A stretch of DNA of 56,526 bases from Gonapodya prolifera JEL478. Taxonomy: Eukaryota; Monoblepharomycota; Monoblepharidomycetes; Monoblepharidales; Gonapodyaceae. The notes under the pieces are model-generated. The model was given only the letters and a program-made list of their open reading frames with translations, made no database searches and was not told the origin of the DNA. Shown here piece by piece: positions 43,938 through 55,469 of this stretch (its first letter is position 1; the number at the start of each line of letters is the position of its first letter). Location: contig KQ965744.1 in assembly GCA_001574975.1 (NCBI GenBank), positions 511,163 through 567,688 on the forward strand. Direction: 5' to 3'. The translations under genes were made by a program, and so were the position numbers.

Positions 43938-46900
43938 ATGGATGCAATCGCGTCAACGGTCTCCCCGCGGCACAGGTACTCTGTCCCCGTGCACGGCGTG
44001 TCTGCCACAATCGTGCACAAGCCCGCGTCTGCAGCCGCACCGGTCTCGCGCACAGTCACGCTTGCACTCGTCTATGGCGACGACAAGCGCGGAGTCGACG
44101 AGGCTGCGTGCGTCTTCTTTTGCTTGGCGCGCAGTCACTGTGCCGCTCTGCTCACCCCGCCCACGTTTTTGCATGCAGCCTGTTTCTCTGGCGGCGCAGA
44201 CGAATCCGAAACAACGAGTCTTCGTACGCACTCGTCAACACCATCCCGCTCGCTGCGAACACACGCATCGAACTCATATCAAAGTCTCGAATCGCGCTCT
44301 CGACAGAATCCGCCCGAGTCGACCTCGAATTGCCTTCCTCCACGCCCACACAACTTCTGGCCGATATAAAACGCATCGCAGCTGCAAGCGCCTTCCTCCC
44401 ACCTCCCGGTACGGGGTACGCCTTCCTATGGCGCGACATGTACCCGGAATCCACGCTCCCCACCACCCCGTCGGACCCGCCCTCGCTCGCACCTTCACCC
44501 AACCCCTTCATCGAGCAGCACTTCTCGGTCCCACAGGCACACCACAAACTCGTCAAGGACGTCTACACGGCACACGTCTTGCGCCGCGAGGAGCACCGTT
44601 TCTTGCGTCTCAGCGACGCCTTCACGGTGTGGTGCGGCACGTACAACGTCGCAGGCGCTCAACCGGAAGAGGACCTCGACGCCTGGCTCGACCCTGAACT
44701 CGAGCCCGTCCTGTCCCCTGGCCCAGACGCTGCGGCAATGCTCGACCCGGCGCTGTACGTCCTTGCGTTCCAGGAGGTTGACCTCACGACGGAAGCATAC
44801 CTCTACTCTGACGGCGGTCTGCGCGAGGCGGCGTGGTCGGCAAAAGTCGAGGCCGCCCTCGCTAAGCGGACCGGTACCTACACCAAAGTAGCCTCGAAGC
44901 AGCTCGTTGGCCTCTTGATCCTAGGTGAGCGTTGCCTATCCCTTGTTTGAGTTTGTATGCCTCCTCGCCTTACATCCCTTGGTCATTGCATCTTCACCTG
45001 TACCGTACTTACTTTACTATTTCTCTTGCACCCGACGTGCCACATTGTCTTACTTCCTTCCACATGACTCGTATTCTTCGCAACGTCTTCCTCCTTCTCC
45101 ACACCCCCACAGTCTACGCCAACACAACCCACCTCCCCACCATCCCCACCCCCCACACAACCTCGGTCGGGGTCGGGTTTCTCCGGATGGGCAACAAGGG
45201 CTGCACCGCTGTGCGGCTCCGGGTCCACGACTCGTTCTTCACGTTCGTCAACTGCCACCTCGCGGCCGATCCGGGCGGTGTGGAGAGACGGAACGCGGAT
45301 TTCGCGGATGTAATGCGAAAGGCGCAGGTTGAGTGGGTGGGCGTGGGGGGGAAATATGGTGGGTATGCGTTTGCGTGGGTGGTGATGTGGGGGTGCGGGG
45401 TGGCTGCTCTTGCGAACGTGGGTTGAATTGTGGGTTTAGAGGTGTGTTGGAAGGTTTCACCAGTACGTACGGGTGCGGAGGAGTCAAAATTGGAGGTAGG
45501 CGTGTTTATGTGGAGGGTTTGTTGGTGTATGGTGCCAGGCACCACGTTCCCGTCCCGTTTATGGCGCCTCACACCGCCCTTACCCACCAGGAAATCCCCA
45601 CTACACACCATCCTCCACACTCCACACCTCTGCCCAAACATCGCCCCTCTACAAGCCCCTTCTCGCCCCCCTCGTCGACGAACGCGCACCAGAGCCCGAA
45701 GGCCTCCCACCGTTGCCGGAATCGGTCAGGATCTTGGGGTGGGATAATCGCGTGTGGGCTACGCTTATGGACAGCGAGTGAGTGTCCACGCTCGGTGCCC
45801 CTCTTCCGCAGCACCAGGATGCGGTTTGACAGTCCTAACCCACTAACCCCCCAAAACCAAAAGCCACCTTATCTTCCTCGGCGACCTCAACTACCGCCTC
45901 ACACTCCCTCCCACGCTATCTTCCACCGCCGTGCGAACCAAACTCATGCAAGGCGACACGGCGTCCCTTCTTGAACTCGACCAACTGCGCGGCGAGATCG
46001 CCCGAGGCAGGGCCTTTGTCGGGTTCAAGGAGGCCCCCGTGACCTTCATGCCGACATACAAGTACGATGTCGGCACGGCGGAGTGGGACTCGAGCGAGAA
46101 GAAGAGGACTCCGGCGTGGTGCGATCGGGTCGTGTATTACGCTCCCGCCGAGACTGACGGTGCGGGCACTGACGCGCCCGAGACGGGAGAGTCCGCGACC
46201 ACACCCACGACCCGCGCGCCTCGCCCCAACTTGACTCCGCTCGTGTACACGTCGACGCCCGAGCTTGTGGGCAGCGACCACAAGCCCGTCAAGTGCATCT
46301 TTGAGGCGCGAGCGAGAGTGATTGATGAGGAAAAGTGGGGCGAAGTGGTCCAGGAAGCCGCGCGGGAGCTGGATCGGTTCGAGAACGAGGCCGTACCGGT
46401 GTTGAAAGGTGAGTTATAGTGTGGGTGTTGTGGAGTTCTGGAGTTGTGAAGTCGTGCTGCTGTTGTGTCGCGGAGTGCACGTTCCTCAATGTTGGTCAAC
46501 AACTGGACTACTGTTCGAGGACTTTTGTTTCTGAGTAGCTGACCAACCCCTAACCCAAACAATTCAGTTTCAACCAACACCCTCGATTTCGGCCCCGTCA
46601 TGTACGCCATCCCCAAATCCCAAACGCTCACCATTGCTAACACGGGCCTCGTCGCCGCGCGGTTCCGGTTTGTGCCGCCTACGCCAGACTCCCCGCTCGT
46701 ATGCCCGCCGTGGCTTTGGCCATGCCCCTCCTCAGGTGCGCTCCTCCCCGGAGAGTCCGTTCAAGTGCGCGTCACGTGCACTGTGTTCGGGGCGGAATCG
46801 GCACGGCTTACAATGGGGACTCCTGGAGGCGCAATGGACGAGATCCTCGTCCTGCGATGCGACGATGCCCGTGACGACTTCATCTCCGTACGTGGGGACT

Positions 46901-48133
46901 GGACACCCACATGTTTCGGTCTCCCCCTGCGCGTTCTGAACGCGCTTCCCGCTCCCGTGCGGACCCTCGGGAGTGCTGGCGTCCGTGCGGTCGTGGAGGA
47001 CGTGAAGAAGGCCGCCGGGAAAGGCGGGACCAACTTCCCTCGCGACATGTGGCGGCTGGTGGACTTTGTGTTTCGGTACCGTGGGGAGTGCGAGGGCGTG
47101 TTTGTACGAGGTGGCGACCGGGGTTTGATGGAGTATGTGAGGGAGTGTTTGGATACCGGGGACGAGTTTGATGTGGGGAGATTGTTTGGAGGCGAGAAAA
47201 GTTGGGCGGAAACGAGTGTGGAGGAACGTGCGGGGCAAGAGGAGAAGGGTGCAGAGGCGGAAGAAGAGTCGGAGGCGGGAGTGGTGTCCGAAGGTGGCAC
47301 GACCGAGAACCAAGAGGACACGAACAATTCTACCCAAACAAGTGATGTGGCGACGATCAACTCTGCTGTATCCAATTCTGGGCAAACGTCAGGCCCACCT
47401 CTGTTGCCGTCGCGTCGACCAGCACAAGAATCCGGATCTCCACAGCAATCCCAAGTGTCTCGTCGACCCCGCGCATCATCCCTTGCCACGCTCCGACGAG
47501 ACCTTGCCGTGCACTCAGTTGCGCAGACACTTTTGCTCATGCTGGACGCTCTTCCGGGCGGGTTAGTGCCGCAGGAGTACTTTTGGAAAGTCGTCAAGCA
47601 AGGTGGCAAAGGTGGGAATCAAGACCAGCAGCAGGTTGAGCCGGGTCAGCCGGTAAAGGAGGATCCGTTGGAGAGTGGAATTGGTGAGGGCTGGTATAAT
47701 GTGAGTCAGTGCTTGTGTTGATTGGGACACCCTTAACTCCATTCCCATCTGGACACACCGCAATGCTGTGCTCCTCCAATCTCACTCTTAGGTCTGGGTG
47801 AACTTGTGCACCTTGGTGCGAGATGTGGCCGAAGACGGGCTCTCCAAGGAACGGACAGGCATGGTTGAGGAACTTGGTATGTTGGGTCCCAGCGTCGACT
47901 CCATGCACATCACTCATTCCGGTCTGTTTTCTCCATATGTTCTACTTGTTGAATTGATTTCCATGCTTCAACCAACCCTAGCGGCTGTTTTCGCACCAGT
48001 CCTGTTGAGACCCCCCGCAAGTGCGCTCGACGTTACAGGGGTGTCGGGTGGAACCAATGGACTCGTCGACGATGTATCTATCCAAAGGCGTCGAGCTTGG
48101 TTTGCTCGGCAGTTTGACCCTCGTCGTTTGTGA
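43938..48133 (+). CDS. OCRL/INPP5B-type inositol 5-phosphatase with ASH and RhoGAP-like domains
   Basis: Removes the 5-phosphate of PtdIns(4,5)P2 on endosomal and Golgi membranes in known homologues. ATG at 43938 (MDAIASTVSPRHRYSVPVHG). The N-terminal PH-like region continues after an intron at about 44109-44196. Catalytic motifs: TYNVAGAQPEEDLDAW, ALYVLAFQEVDL, GVGFLRMGNKGCTAVRL, FVNCHLAADPGG, HLIFLGDLNYRLTLP, RTPAWCDRVVYY and GSDHKPVKCIF. Next an ASH domain (NTLDFGPVMYAIPKSQTLTI). The rest is a RhoGAP-like fold (PRDMWRLVDFVFRYRGECEG, LLLMLDALPGGLVPQEYF, LLVELISMLQPTLAAVFAPV) with a long acidic Ser/Gln insertion (47230-47470). The catalytic Arg of active RhoGAPs is not evident, as in OCRL itself. 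TGA at 48131. All three parts are clear; exon borders 45340-45590 are approximate. Confidence 0.88.
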
Positions 48134-48260
48134 TACACAGTCATTATCGCATAACTATTGAACTTCTTTTGTCTCTTTTAATTACGCATAAAATAAAATG
48201 TGCAATGTGAACCTGCAAGTTGGGTAGGATGCAGGGTATTGCTTCCTTTTTTGGGGACCG
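48134..48260. other. Boundary between gene-rich and AT-rich repetitive DNA
   Basis: Immediately after the phosphatase stop codon base composition falls to AT-rich and copia-derived sequence begins. No target-site duplication or LTR end could be fixed by eye. Confidence 0.4.
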
Positions 48261-49265
48261 CTAAGACTCTGTAACGGTGTCAAGAGTGTGGTTATTTTGA
48301 TTTCCACGCAAAGCGCGGCGCAAAATTTTAGGCCTATTTTGCAACCAAGTAATTTTGAGCTCTAGTATGAGTGACCACCCCAGGAACAAGACACGTGCAT
48401 TTACCAAACAAGACGTGAAATGAACATGTATTGTGCCAAAATATTTTTGCACAGTGTAAAAACAGAATAAAATTATTGGTAAAAGTTGGCCCAAGTCTGG
48501 ATGGCTGTGGAATTCTTGTCTTTGGAGGACCATTTTGGTGTAATGGCAAAACAACCACATGCTTCTTGGAATATGTTGCATAATGTCTCCATCATCAGAA
48601 TCATAAGATTGATACTTTGATTTATTGCAATCATTCACACCACTTTCAAATCTGTGTTCAGGAAACAGAGTTTCTGCATCATCAGTGGGAGTTGGAGTAT
48701 TATCACCACTTCCAAAGTGATTGTAGTATGGCAGATAGTGTTGCCGCACATAACCTTCCTCATTAAACTTCACATCATGCAAAACAACAACTTTCCATGT
48801 TTTTGGATCAACAAGTCTGTATGTAGTGCTGTCCACATCATATCCCACAAGAACATAATGATTGGCATTTGGTGCAAGCTTCTTGAGCCCCTTCTCTTTG
48901 TTTAGGACATAAGCATCACAACCAAGGACTCTGAGGTTTGAAAGGTCCACTTTTTTGTTCTGAAGCACTTCCAAAGGCACTTTACCACCTAATGCCTGTG
49001 AAGGAAGACGATTCTTAGTGTAAACAACTCCCTTGACTATTTCAGACCAATAAGATAGTGGTAGTCCTGACATGTTCAGAATACATCTTGTGGGATCAGA
49101 GATAGTGCGATTCACTCTCTTAGCTTTGCTATTCAGCTGCAGAGTATGTGGAGGACTCTCTTCATCAACAATTCCATTTGCTTTCATCCAAGCCTTGCAT
49201 AGATTTGGACAACAGAAGCTCTTTTGCACTGTCACTTTGCAACCTCTTCAAAGTTGTTAAGGTTT
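48261..49265 (-). mobile_element. Ty1/copia retrotransposon fragment (integrase C-terminal part)
   Basis: Minus-strand reading: WMKANGIVDEESPPHTLQLN, AKRVNRTISDPTRCILNMSG and LPLSYWSEIVKGVVYTKNRL are typical of the end of the copia integrase core, followed by the GKVPLEVLQNKKVDLSNLRV region and YVLVGYDVDSTTYRLVDPKT. Frame is disturbed upstream near 49200, where a degenerate LQSDSAKE (equivalent of the SDNAGE motif) lies one frame over. Reverse transcriptase and RNase H are absent: sequence after about 48600 loses family resemblance. No intact LTR seen. A dead fragment. Confidence 0.82.
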
Positions 49266-49761
49266 GGCTGGTTTGGGTTCACTTTATGTCACCATAGCTT
49301 CAAGTGACATCCATTGACATGGTATATATAGTGTGAGGTGTTAGGTGCTGTACAACTACTGTGGTCACGAGATTAGATGTGTGCACCTGCATTGCGATCC
49401 TGCAGGTGAGTTCCATGGATTCTTTGTGATTATTGGGAGAATAGGTACTGGATTGGGACTAGATTGTCCTTGAGCACAGATTGCACAACGCACAATGAGG
49501 GATTCAAAGACATGAAATAAAGAGCCCAGATAATATGTATAAGTTGATTTCTGCCATGTTCTGTTGAGTCCAGAATGAGTTCCTGCTACTGAAGAAGCAT
49601 GATTATGATTAAACAGTATCTTGAACTGAAAAGGCTGTTACTCCAAGGTTGTGCACAAGATAACTGCAATACGTGAACCCACAGAATCAAGTGATGGAAC
49701 AACAACCCCAGTTTGTTCATTGTACTGGTAAATAAGCTTGTTTCCTGCAACACTATATTTT
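49266..49761. other. AT-rich, no gene recognised
   Basis: About 500 bp between the copia piece and the next frame. A CTGCAGGTGAG-like motif occurs near 49400. No coding or repeat structure identified. Confidence 0.35.
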
Positions 49762-50247
49762 TTACACTGCAATAGCCACGATTCTGAATTTTGTTAATGA
49801 CTGTGTATAAACACATTGAAAACGTACCATCTTCTTGAAATCCTTTTTTGCTTCTCTCATTCCATCAAGACGTTGAGGGAAAGACCCCAAAGTGAGATAT
49901 TCCGCTATTTTGGCGTGCTTAATGAGATATTGACGGATTGCATTGTATTCATTTTGATTCAAATCGACATCCGAGGTGCTTTGGAAGCCAGGAGGATTCT
50001 GACTATTTGACGTTCTCTGTCCATGTGCAATGTACGAGTATCCATCTGATAACAGGAAAACGCCGTTGGAGGGATAAATCAAAATATCTGATGAGTTGGC
50101 ATCTGTCACGAAAATAGGCTCCCCCAATCCATAAGCATCAGCAATGGTGAGAGCAATGATATTTGGTTGATTCCACACTAACAAGAATGACAGGAGAAAG
50201 CAACTGTAGATAGTTACAGTCATCGCAACTGTAACTATGTATATCAC
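49762..50247 (-). CDS. Hypothetical protein, about 155 aa, with hydrophobic N-terminus
   Basis: Minus-strand frame whose first ATG encodes MTVTIYSCFLLSFLLVWNQP, a signal peptide or anchor. Then FVTDANSSDILIYPSNGVFL and DVDLNQNEYNAIRQYLIKHA. Composition is protein-like, but it lies in transposon-rich DNA and could be cargo or a decayed gene. Unrecognised. Confidence 0.35.
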   Translation of the reverse strand: MIYIVTVAMTVTIYSCFLLSFLLVWNQPNIIALTIADAYGLGEPIFVTDANSSDILIYPSNGVFLLSDGYSYIAHGQRTSNSQNPPGFQSTSDVDLNQNEYNAIRQYLIKHAKIAEYLTLGSFPQRLDGMREAKKDFKKMVRFQCVYTQSLTKFRIVAIAV

Positions 50248-50672
50248 ATTACATGGAAATTGTCAGTGAAATGTTGATGGTATCTCTCACCGCTCAAGTT
50301 GTGAAATCCCTATAAGCTGAAATGGCGCAGGTTGGATCAATATGTTGCGATGTGATGTACTGTGGTCCGTTGACGCACTGTTGATTTGGTATGTCAAGCA
50401 ATGTCTGAGGATGCATTTCAAGATAGCTCCGCAGACCAGTACAGAGGTAAACGGGTATAGAGTGACATAAATAGTGCAAGAAAAGTTTGTCTGTTATATA
50501 AAAAAAACACAAAGCAGGAATCGTTCTGGGCTGCGTCTGGTCAGAAGCACATGTTCTACCGCGTGCACTACAAAACATGACTTTGGAGCGAAATATCTGT
50601 ATTTATACATTGTTTACAATCTTCCGGTGGCACTTAGATAACATGTTGTTGACCCGTGACCTGAAATATTTA
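50248..50672. other. AT-rich, no confident gene; tRNA-like boxes
   Basis: Contains a minus-strand stretch (about 50580-50510) with a possible A box and, 44 nt on, a B box with one mismatch, as in Pol III promoters of tRNAs and SINEs. Stems do not pair well, so it is not called a tRNA. Confidence 0.25.
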
Positions 50673-51430
50673 AGACCTCCAGAACGGAGGTCCGAAATGT
50701 TTCCTGGCGAAACTTAGAAAATGTTTCGGGGCACCATCAATTGAAACATTTGAGACCTCCGGAACAGAGGTCCCAAATGTTTCAAGGAACGTGCCCTGAA
50801 ATGTTTCAGACCTCCGGAACGGAAGTCCAAAATGTTTCCTGGCGAAACTTAGAAAATGTTTCGGGGTACCATCACTTGAAACATTTGAGACCTCCGGAAC
50901 GGAGGTCCCAAATGTTTCAAGGAACGTGCCCTGAAACGTTTCAGACCTCTGGAACGGAGGTCCGAAATGTTTCCTGGTGAAACTTAGAAAATGTTTTGGG
51001 GCACCATCACTTGAAACATTTGAGACCTCCGGAACAGAGGTCCCAAATGTTTCAAGGAATGTGCCCTGAAACGTTTCAGTCCTCCGGAATGGAGGTCTCA
51101 AATGCTTCAAGGAATGTGCCCTGAAACGTTTCAGACCTCCGTTCCAGAGGTCCCAAATGTTTTCTGGCGAAACTTAGAAAATGTTTCAGGGCACCATCAC
51201 TTGAAAAGTTTGAGACCTCTGTTCCAGAGGTCCCAAATGTTTCAAGGAGTGTGCCCTGAAACGTTTCAGACCTCCGGAACGGAGGCTGCAAATGTTTTAT
51301 GGCGAAACTTATATATCTTTTGGCGAACCATCATACGAAACATTTCAGTCCTCCGTTCTGGAGGTCCAAAACATTTTGAGGGATGTTCCCTGAAATATTT
51401 TGAATCTCCGGAACGGAGGTCTGAAATGTT
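50673..51430. repeat. Tandem array, 135-bp period, with palindromic cores
   Basis: Unit starts (AGACCTCC or variants) occur at 50673, 50808, 50943, 51078 and, after a half-unit shift, 51133 and 51268, so the period is 135 bp. Each unit has two half-units, each with an imperfect palindrome ACCTCCGGAACGGAGGT followed by C(A/G)AAATGTTTC. About 5.5 units, progressively diverged to the right. Both strands are open across much of it, producing spurious repeat proteins. No known satellite is recognised. Not a CRISPR array: there are no unique spacers. Confidence 0.88.
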
Positions 51431-51769
51431 TTGGGCGACACTTTTAAAACTCAGCCGAAATAGATCCCGAAACTGTTCCAGACCATGTAGTTTACTAGCG
51501 AATCTGCAATCTCACCATTTAATAATGATACCATGGTCCTCAGCTTTCCTTTTATTCCATGAATCGCACTTCCTTAACATTGCAGTGAGTCGCGATGGCT
51601 GCCTTGAGCGATTGATTGACCACAGCAACCTCACGCCGGCGTTCATCATACACGCCCAGGCGGCTTTGAAACGCAACAATTGCAAAGGACATTCATCTTG
51701 CGAGGTATGTGAAGTGTTGGTACTTGCGTGAAGCCCACTGGGAGAGGTTATATGACAACGCCTGTCACT

Positions 51770-54415
51770 GTAGCAGCACAATTCTTCTTCTCAAGCTCGC
51801 AAGATTGATACAGAGAAGTATGTTGATGTTCATAGGCTGAACATGAAGGAAGTTCAGCAGCTGGCATAAGTCATTGTGGATGTGCTCTCTAAGTACCCGG
51901 ACCCAATGTAGTTCATTCTTGCTCCCTGCAGGAAGGATCTTGGAACAAATGCAAAGCTTTGGAATCCAACTTCAACTATACTGTCATTGATCTCGAAAAT
52001 GGCTTTTACCTCATCGTGGATGGTCGTCATTGTATAATGGCTCTTGTGTCAAAAGTTCAGCTCTTGGAAATCGATCATGAATTTGAGTTACGTGCGTATG
52101 TGCTCAAGGTGAGTTGCGTTTCTTCTAGTCTCTTCGTATCACTGGTTAAAACTTGACAGTAGAAGGACACACCAAAACATGTCCTCACTTGTATTGGGTC
52201 ATACCAGAATGCAAATGCTGATAATGGTAGGCCCATTGAATTCAAACCAGAATCAAAGTCACATCAAATCCTCACAGGTGTCGCTATGGTGTTCAATGAT
52301 CGCATGCAAATGATGCGACATGCTCAAGACTGGTTCAAAGTTGAGAATGGTGATGATTACGTTGTCTCAAAAAGGGACTTTGAATGGTACATTGGAGTGG
52401 CAAGTACTCAGAAAGTATCACAAGTCAATGCAGTATTTGCCTGCTTCAACGCATGGAAGGACTTTGGCATTGTAAGTCAAAGTTTTTGAACATACAATGT
52501 GGCCTGATGAGCATGCGGTTTCTTTCATTAGTTTTGGGAATTATTGGAACGTGATGCATCAAAACATCATGGGGATGAGCGTATCAATCTGACTACAGTC
52601 TATGCCGATGGGAAAGTGTCCTCAATGGTCAAGAAATACCCAGAGCTTGGGGTAAGCCTAATATTTCCATCACACTGGTGTGGGTCCCTCACTCAGAACT
52701 TGATCTTTAGAAGTGGTTTTTGCATTATGTGGTAAATGAAGAATCAAAAGAAAAGCGCACAATAACTGCAATTCAGACGCTGGCAAACAAGTGTCTCCTT
52801 CTGTTACCCAATTTTCTTGAGATTGAATCATTTACAGATGCCTTCTGGACCAGTGAAGCTAAACACTTTGCTTTCAGAGCACTTGTTGAAGGTAGGTTGT
52901 TATGTATGAAATGCTCAAAGCAAATTTAGCACCACTTCTCATGGTTACACAGATGCTGTCACTGTTTCAGATGATATTATTTTGGAAATTACTTTAAGGA
53001 AATATTTACAGCCAGAGTATGAGCCTGAAGATCATGTGGAAGNTACTCCACTTGAAAACCAGGGAGAGTCTTTGGATTCAACAGCAAATAGCAATGGGAA
53101 AGGGAAAGGGAAAGCTAACATGGTACATCCAGACTCATTGATTTGAACACAAACATGATTTTAAGTGAACATTTTGTAGGACTCTCCTGAACAGGCTAAC
53201 CCCACTACTGATCATCCTGGTGGTAATGACNATGCTGCAGCAGGTTCAAAAGATGACATTCAAGATAGTGCATCTGACAAGAAAGCATCTAAGCAAGTGA
53301 GGGCAGCACATCTAAGCAATTGGTGTTGTTTTACTGAAGGCAAATTGCTCTTATTATTTTCTCTGTGTATCTAGACTTCAAAATTAAAAATGGAAAAGGG
53401 AGAAAAGTTCCCAGACGACTGGTTAAGACTGAAGGATCTGTTCCAAGGTTGAAGGTTGCAGTCCAAATGCCATCAATTGCTGATATAACCCTGGATGGCC
53501 TTCAAACTGCTATCAAGGACCTCTCTTCAAAAGATTCAAAACATTTTCCTGGAGTTGATCATGCTTTATTTGAAAACGGCTTTGACACTGTGATTATTGA
53601 AATATCTGCAACAGAGAGTGCATTAGAAGATGCTGGGAAATTTGACATTGATAGTGCCAGAAAAACTATGTACAAAGATCTTTTGAAGCATGGTGGTTAT
53701 ATGGTGGAGGTGAGGGTATTGTTTAATTTGATGGCAGTAGTTTGTGGTTCTCACATTCAGTCATGCAGTTCACTGAGATGAACAAACTTCAAGATACACT
53801 ATCAGAGTTTTCTAATTTGAAACCAGATCCTGTGAACATAACTACTCTCTACATCAACAAGAAGCCCACTTTATCTACTGATTGCAAAGGAGAGATTCCA
53901 TCATTCACCCTCTATGATCTTGAGGATAATCTTGTCCCAGTTGTGATTGCATCTTAAGGAACAGATGTTCAGTTGGATTCATCAGAGAGGGCTCAGTTAG
54001 ACAGGACTAATTATCTGTCAAGTGTTATCCTACAAAGGCCATGTGTTAAAGAAGAAATTGCCGTAAGTGGAGTACCTCGTCACACCTATCCTGGCCTCGT
54101 GTGTGTTTTTTTCAGTATATGTCTGTTGTTGACAATGATCCCCCAACCAAAAAAAGAAACAAAGCTCAAAAGGCCAATGAATCTGAGGCCAATGATCCTG
54201 CACCAGTGGTCAAACATGTGCAGATCTATGATAGACAGGTTTCTGTTGCAGCATACTCTCAAATACTCCCTTTAATTACGCCATCAGAAGGAAAGATATT
54301 CTCCCCTTTTGTAGGGCCAGGTAACCTTGGATTTGCATCAATGATGAGAGGGATAAAATGGTTTACCTTTTCTGTGAATTCTGCATTGTCAAAAATACTG
54401 CTCAATAATTTTTGA
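51770..54415 (+). pseudogene. Multi-exon gene with possible ParB-like motif, disrupted
   Basis: Consecutive exons on the plus strand read: ALESNFNYTVIDLENGFYL-IVDGRHCIMALV (a ParB/sulfiredoxin-like D-G-R/H-H pattern), FWELLERDASKHHGDERINL, KWFLHYVVNEESKEKRTIT, ESFTDAFWTSEAKHFAFRAL, a Ser/Asp/Lys linker with GKGKGKANM, GLKVAVQMPSIADITLDGL, GFDTVIIEISATESALEDA, ITTLYINKKPTLSTDCKGE and VSVAAYSQILPLITPSEGK. Introns of 50-70 nt with GTGAG donors fit several joins. Breaks: one-base frameshift near 53450, TAA at about 53955, two N (53043, 53233). It lies in AT-rich DNA between two copia pieces. Known family: none I can name. Transposon-borne or repeat-family gene is likely. Confidence 0.45.
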
Positions 54416-54455
54416 AATTTTATTCAAGAAGTACACACAGAACCTGTCAAGACAT

Positions 54456-55469
54456 ATGCAAAGTAAGAATTTATTGGTTGTAATGGCAATATGCAATGAC
54501 ATTTTAAGCAATGATTTTTGTTCACTTAGGTTTTTTAAGCATAATCCTATTATAAATGCAATCATGCAGACCAAATATGTGGAGGGTGTGAGAATGTTGG
54601 AGCGTGGGGAAGACTCAGTGAGAAAACCATCTAAACAAAACAAGGATTTATCTGCAGAACGTGTTGTGGATGGAGAACAAGATGAATTAGCTGAGCACTT
54701 CAGTCAACAACCTGTGTCTTCTTCTACCAAGGATGCAAATGCACCAAGTACCACAACTAAGTCAGCTGCAATTAATCCAAACCCTCCATTGTCTGCAATT
54801 GATCTTAAAACTGGGCCATCAGATTCCAATCCCAACCCTCCATTGTCTGTAATTGATCTTGAATCTGGGCCTTCAGGTTCTAATAAGGTACCTCGTAGAA
54901 TTGTTCATTCTCAGACAATAATCCAAGTGCCCCCAGAGTTTGGCAGTCCTGAGCAAAAAAGACAGCAGAAGCCCAAAATTAATTACAACAGTTATCCCAA
55001 CCCATTTGTCTTGAGCCAAGCAGATGAAACTGGCAGGTCAAAACCACTCANAACTGATTCTGAATCAGAAGATTCCTCTCAACAGAAGCAGATCAAAGTA
55101 CCAAAGTCTCAACCACAGATTAGGCTTCAACCTAGAGTTGCTAAAGACGGAACTATTGTGCCAAGTGACTCTCTTTCCAAAACAAAGCAATCTGCTGCTG
55201 CACCACCATTGGGTCTAACAAGAAAGGCAACCCTAAGAAGCAAATCTCCCATGGAAACTGAAGAAGGTTCTGAAGATGAACTTGTAGCAACTAAGTCATT
55301 TGAGGGATCATCCTCTTCAGTCATAAAAAATGTTCACCATAAAAGAAAAGTGACAGAAGACATTGAAGAGGACACTGCTTTAGACCAACCCACAGCTCCA
55401 CCTAAAAGGGGTAGAGCAGGTACAAGGGGAGGGAGGGGCAGAGGAAGGGGACGTGGCCACAATGCATAG
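54456..55469 (+). CDS. Ser/Pro-rich ORF with RG-rich C-terminus
   Basis: A 337-codon frame following the preceding gene with the same orientation, possibly its last exon. It starts with a hydrophobic helix-like part (IINAIMQTKYVEGVRMLERG), becomes low-complexity, with a ~15-residue internal repeat (NPNPPLSAIDLKTGPS and NPNPPLSVIDLESGPS), carries acidic and KR-rich clusters, and ends RGGRGRGRGRGHNA, an RGG-type nucleic-acid-binding tail. One N at 55051. Unrecognised. Confidence 0.5.
   Translation: MQSKNLLVVMAICNDILSNDFCSLRFFKHNPIINAIMQTKYVEGVRMLERGEDSVRKPSKQNKDLSAERVVDGEQDELAEHFSQQPVSSSTKDANAPSTTTKSAAINPNPPLSAIDLKTGPSDSNPNPPLSVIDLESGPSGSNKVPRRIVHSQTIIQVPPEFGSPEQKRQQKPKINYNSYPNPFVLSQADETGRSKPLXTDSESEDSSQQKQIKVPKSQPQIRLQPRVAKDGTIVPSDSLSKTKQSAAAPPLGLTRKATLRSKSPMETEEGSEDELVATKSFEGSSSSVIKNVHHKRKVTEDIEEDTALDQPTAPPKRGRAGTRGGRGRGRGRGHNA

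Noticed and set aside
50673-51430. CRISPR array or repeat protein
   Set aside because: Repeats are contiguous without unique spacers, and both strands are open only because of the periodic sequence.
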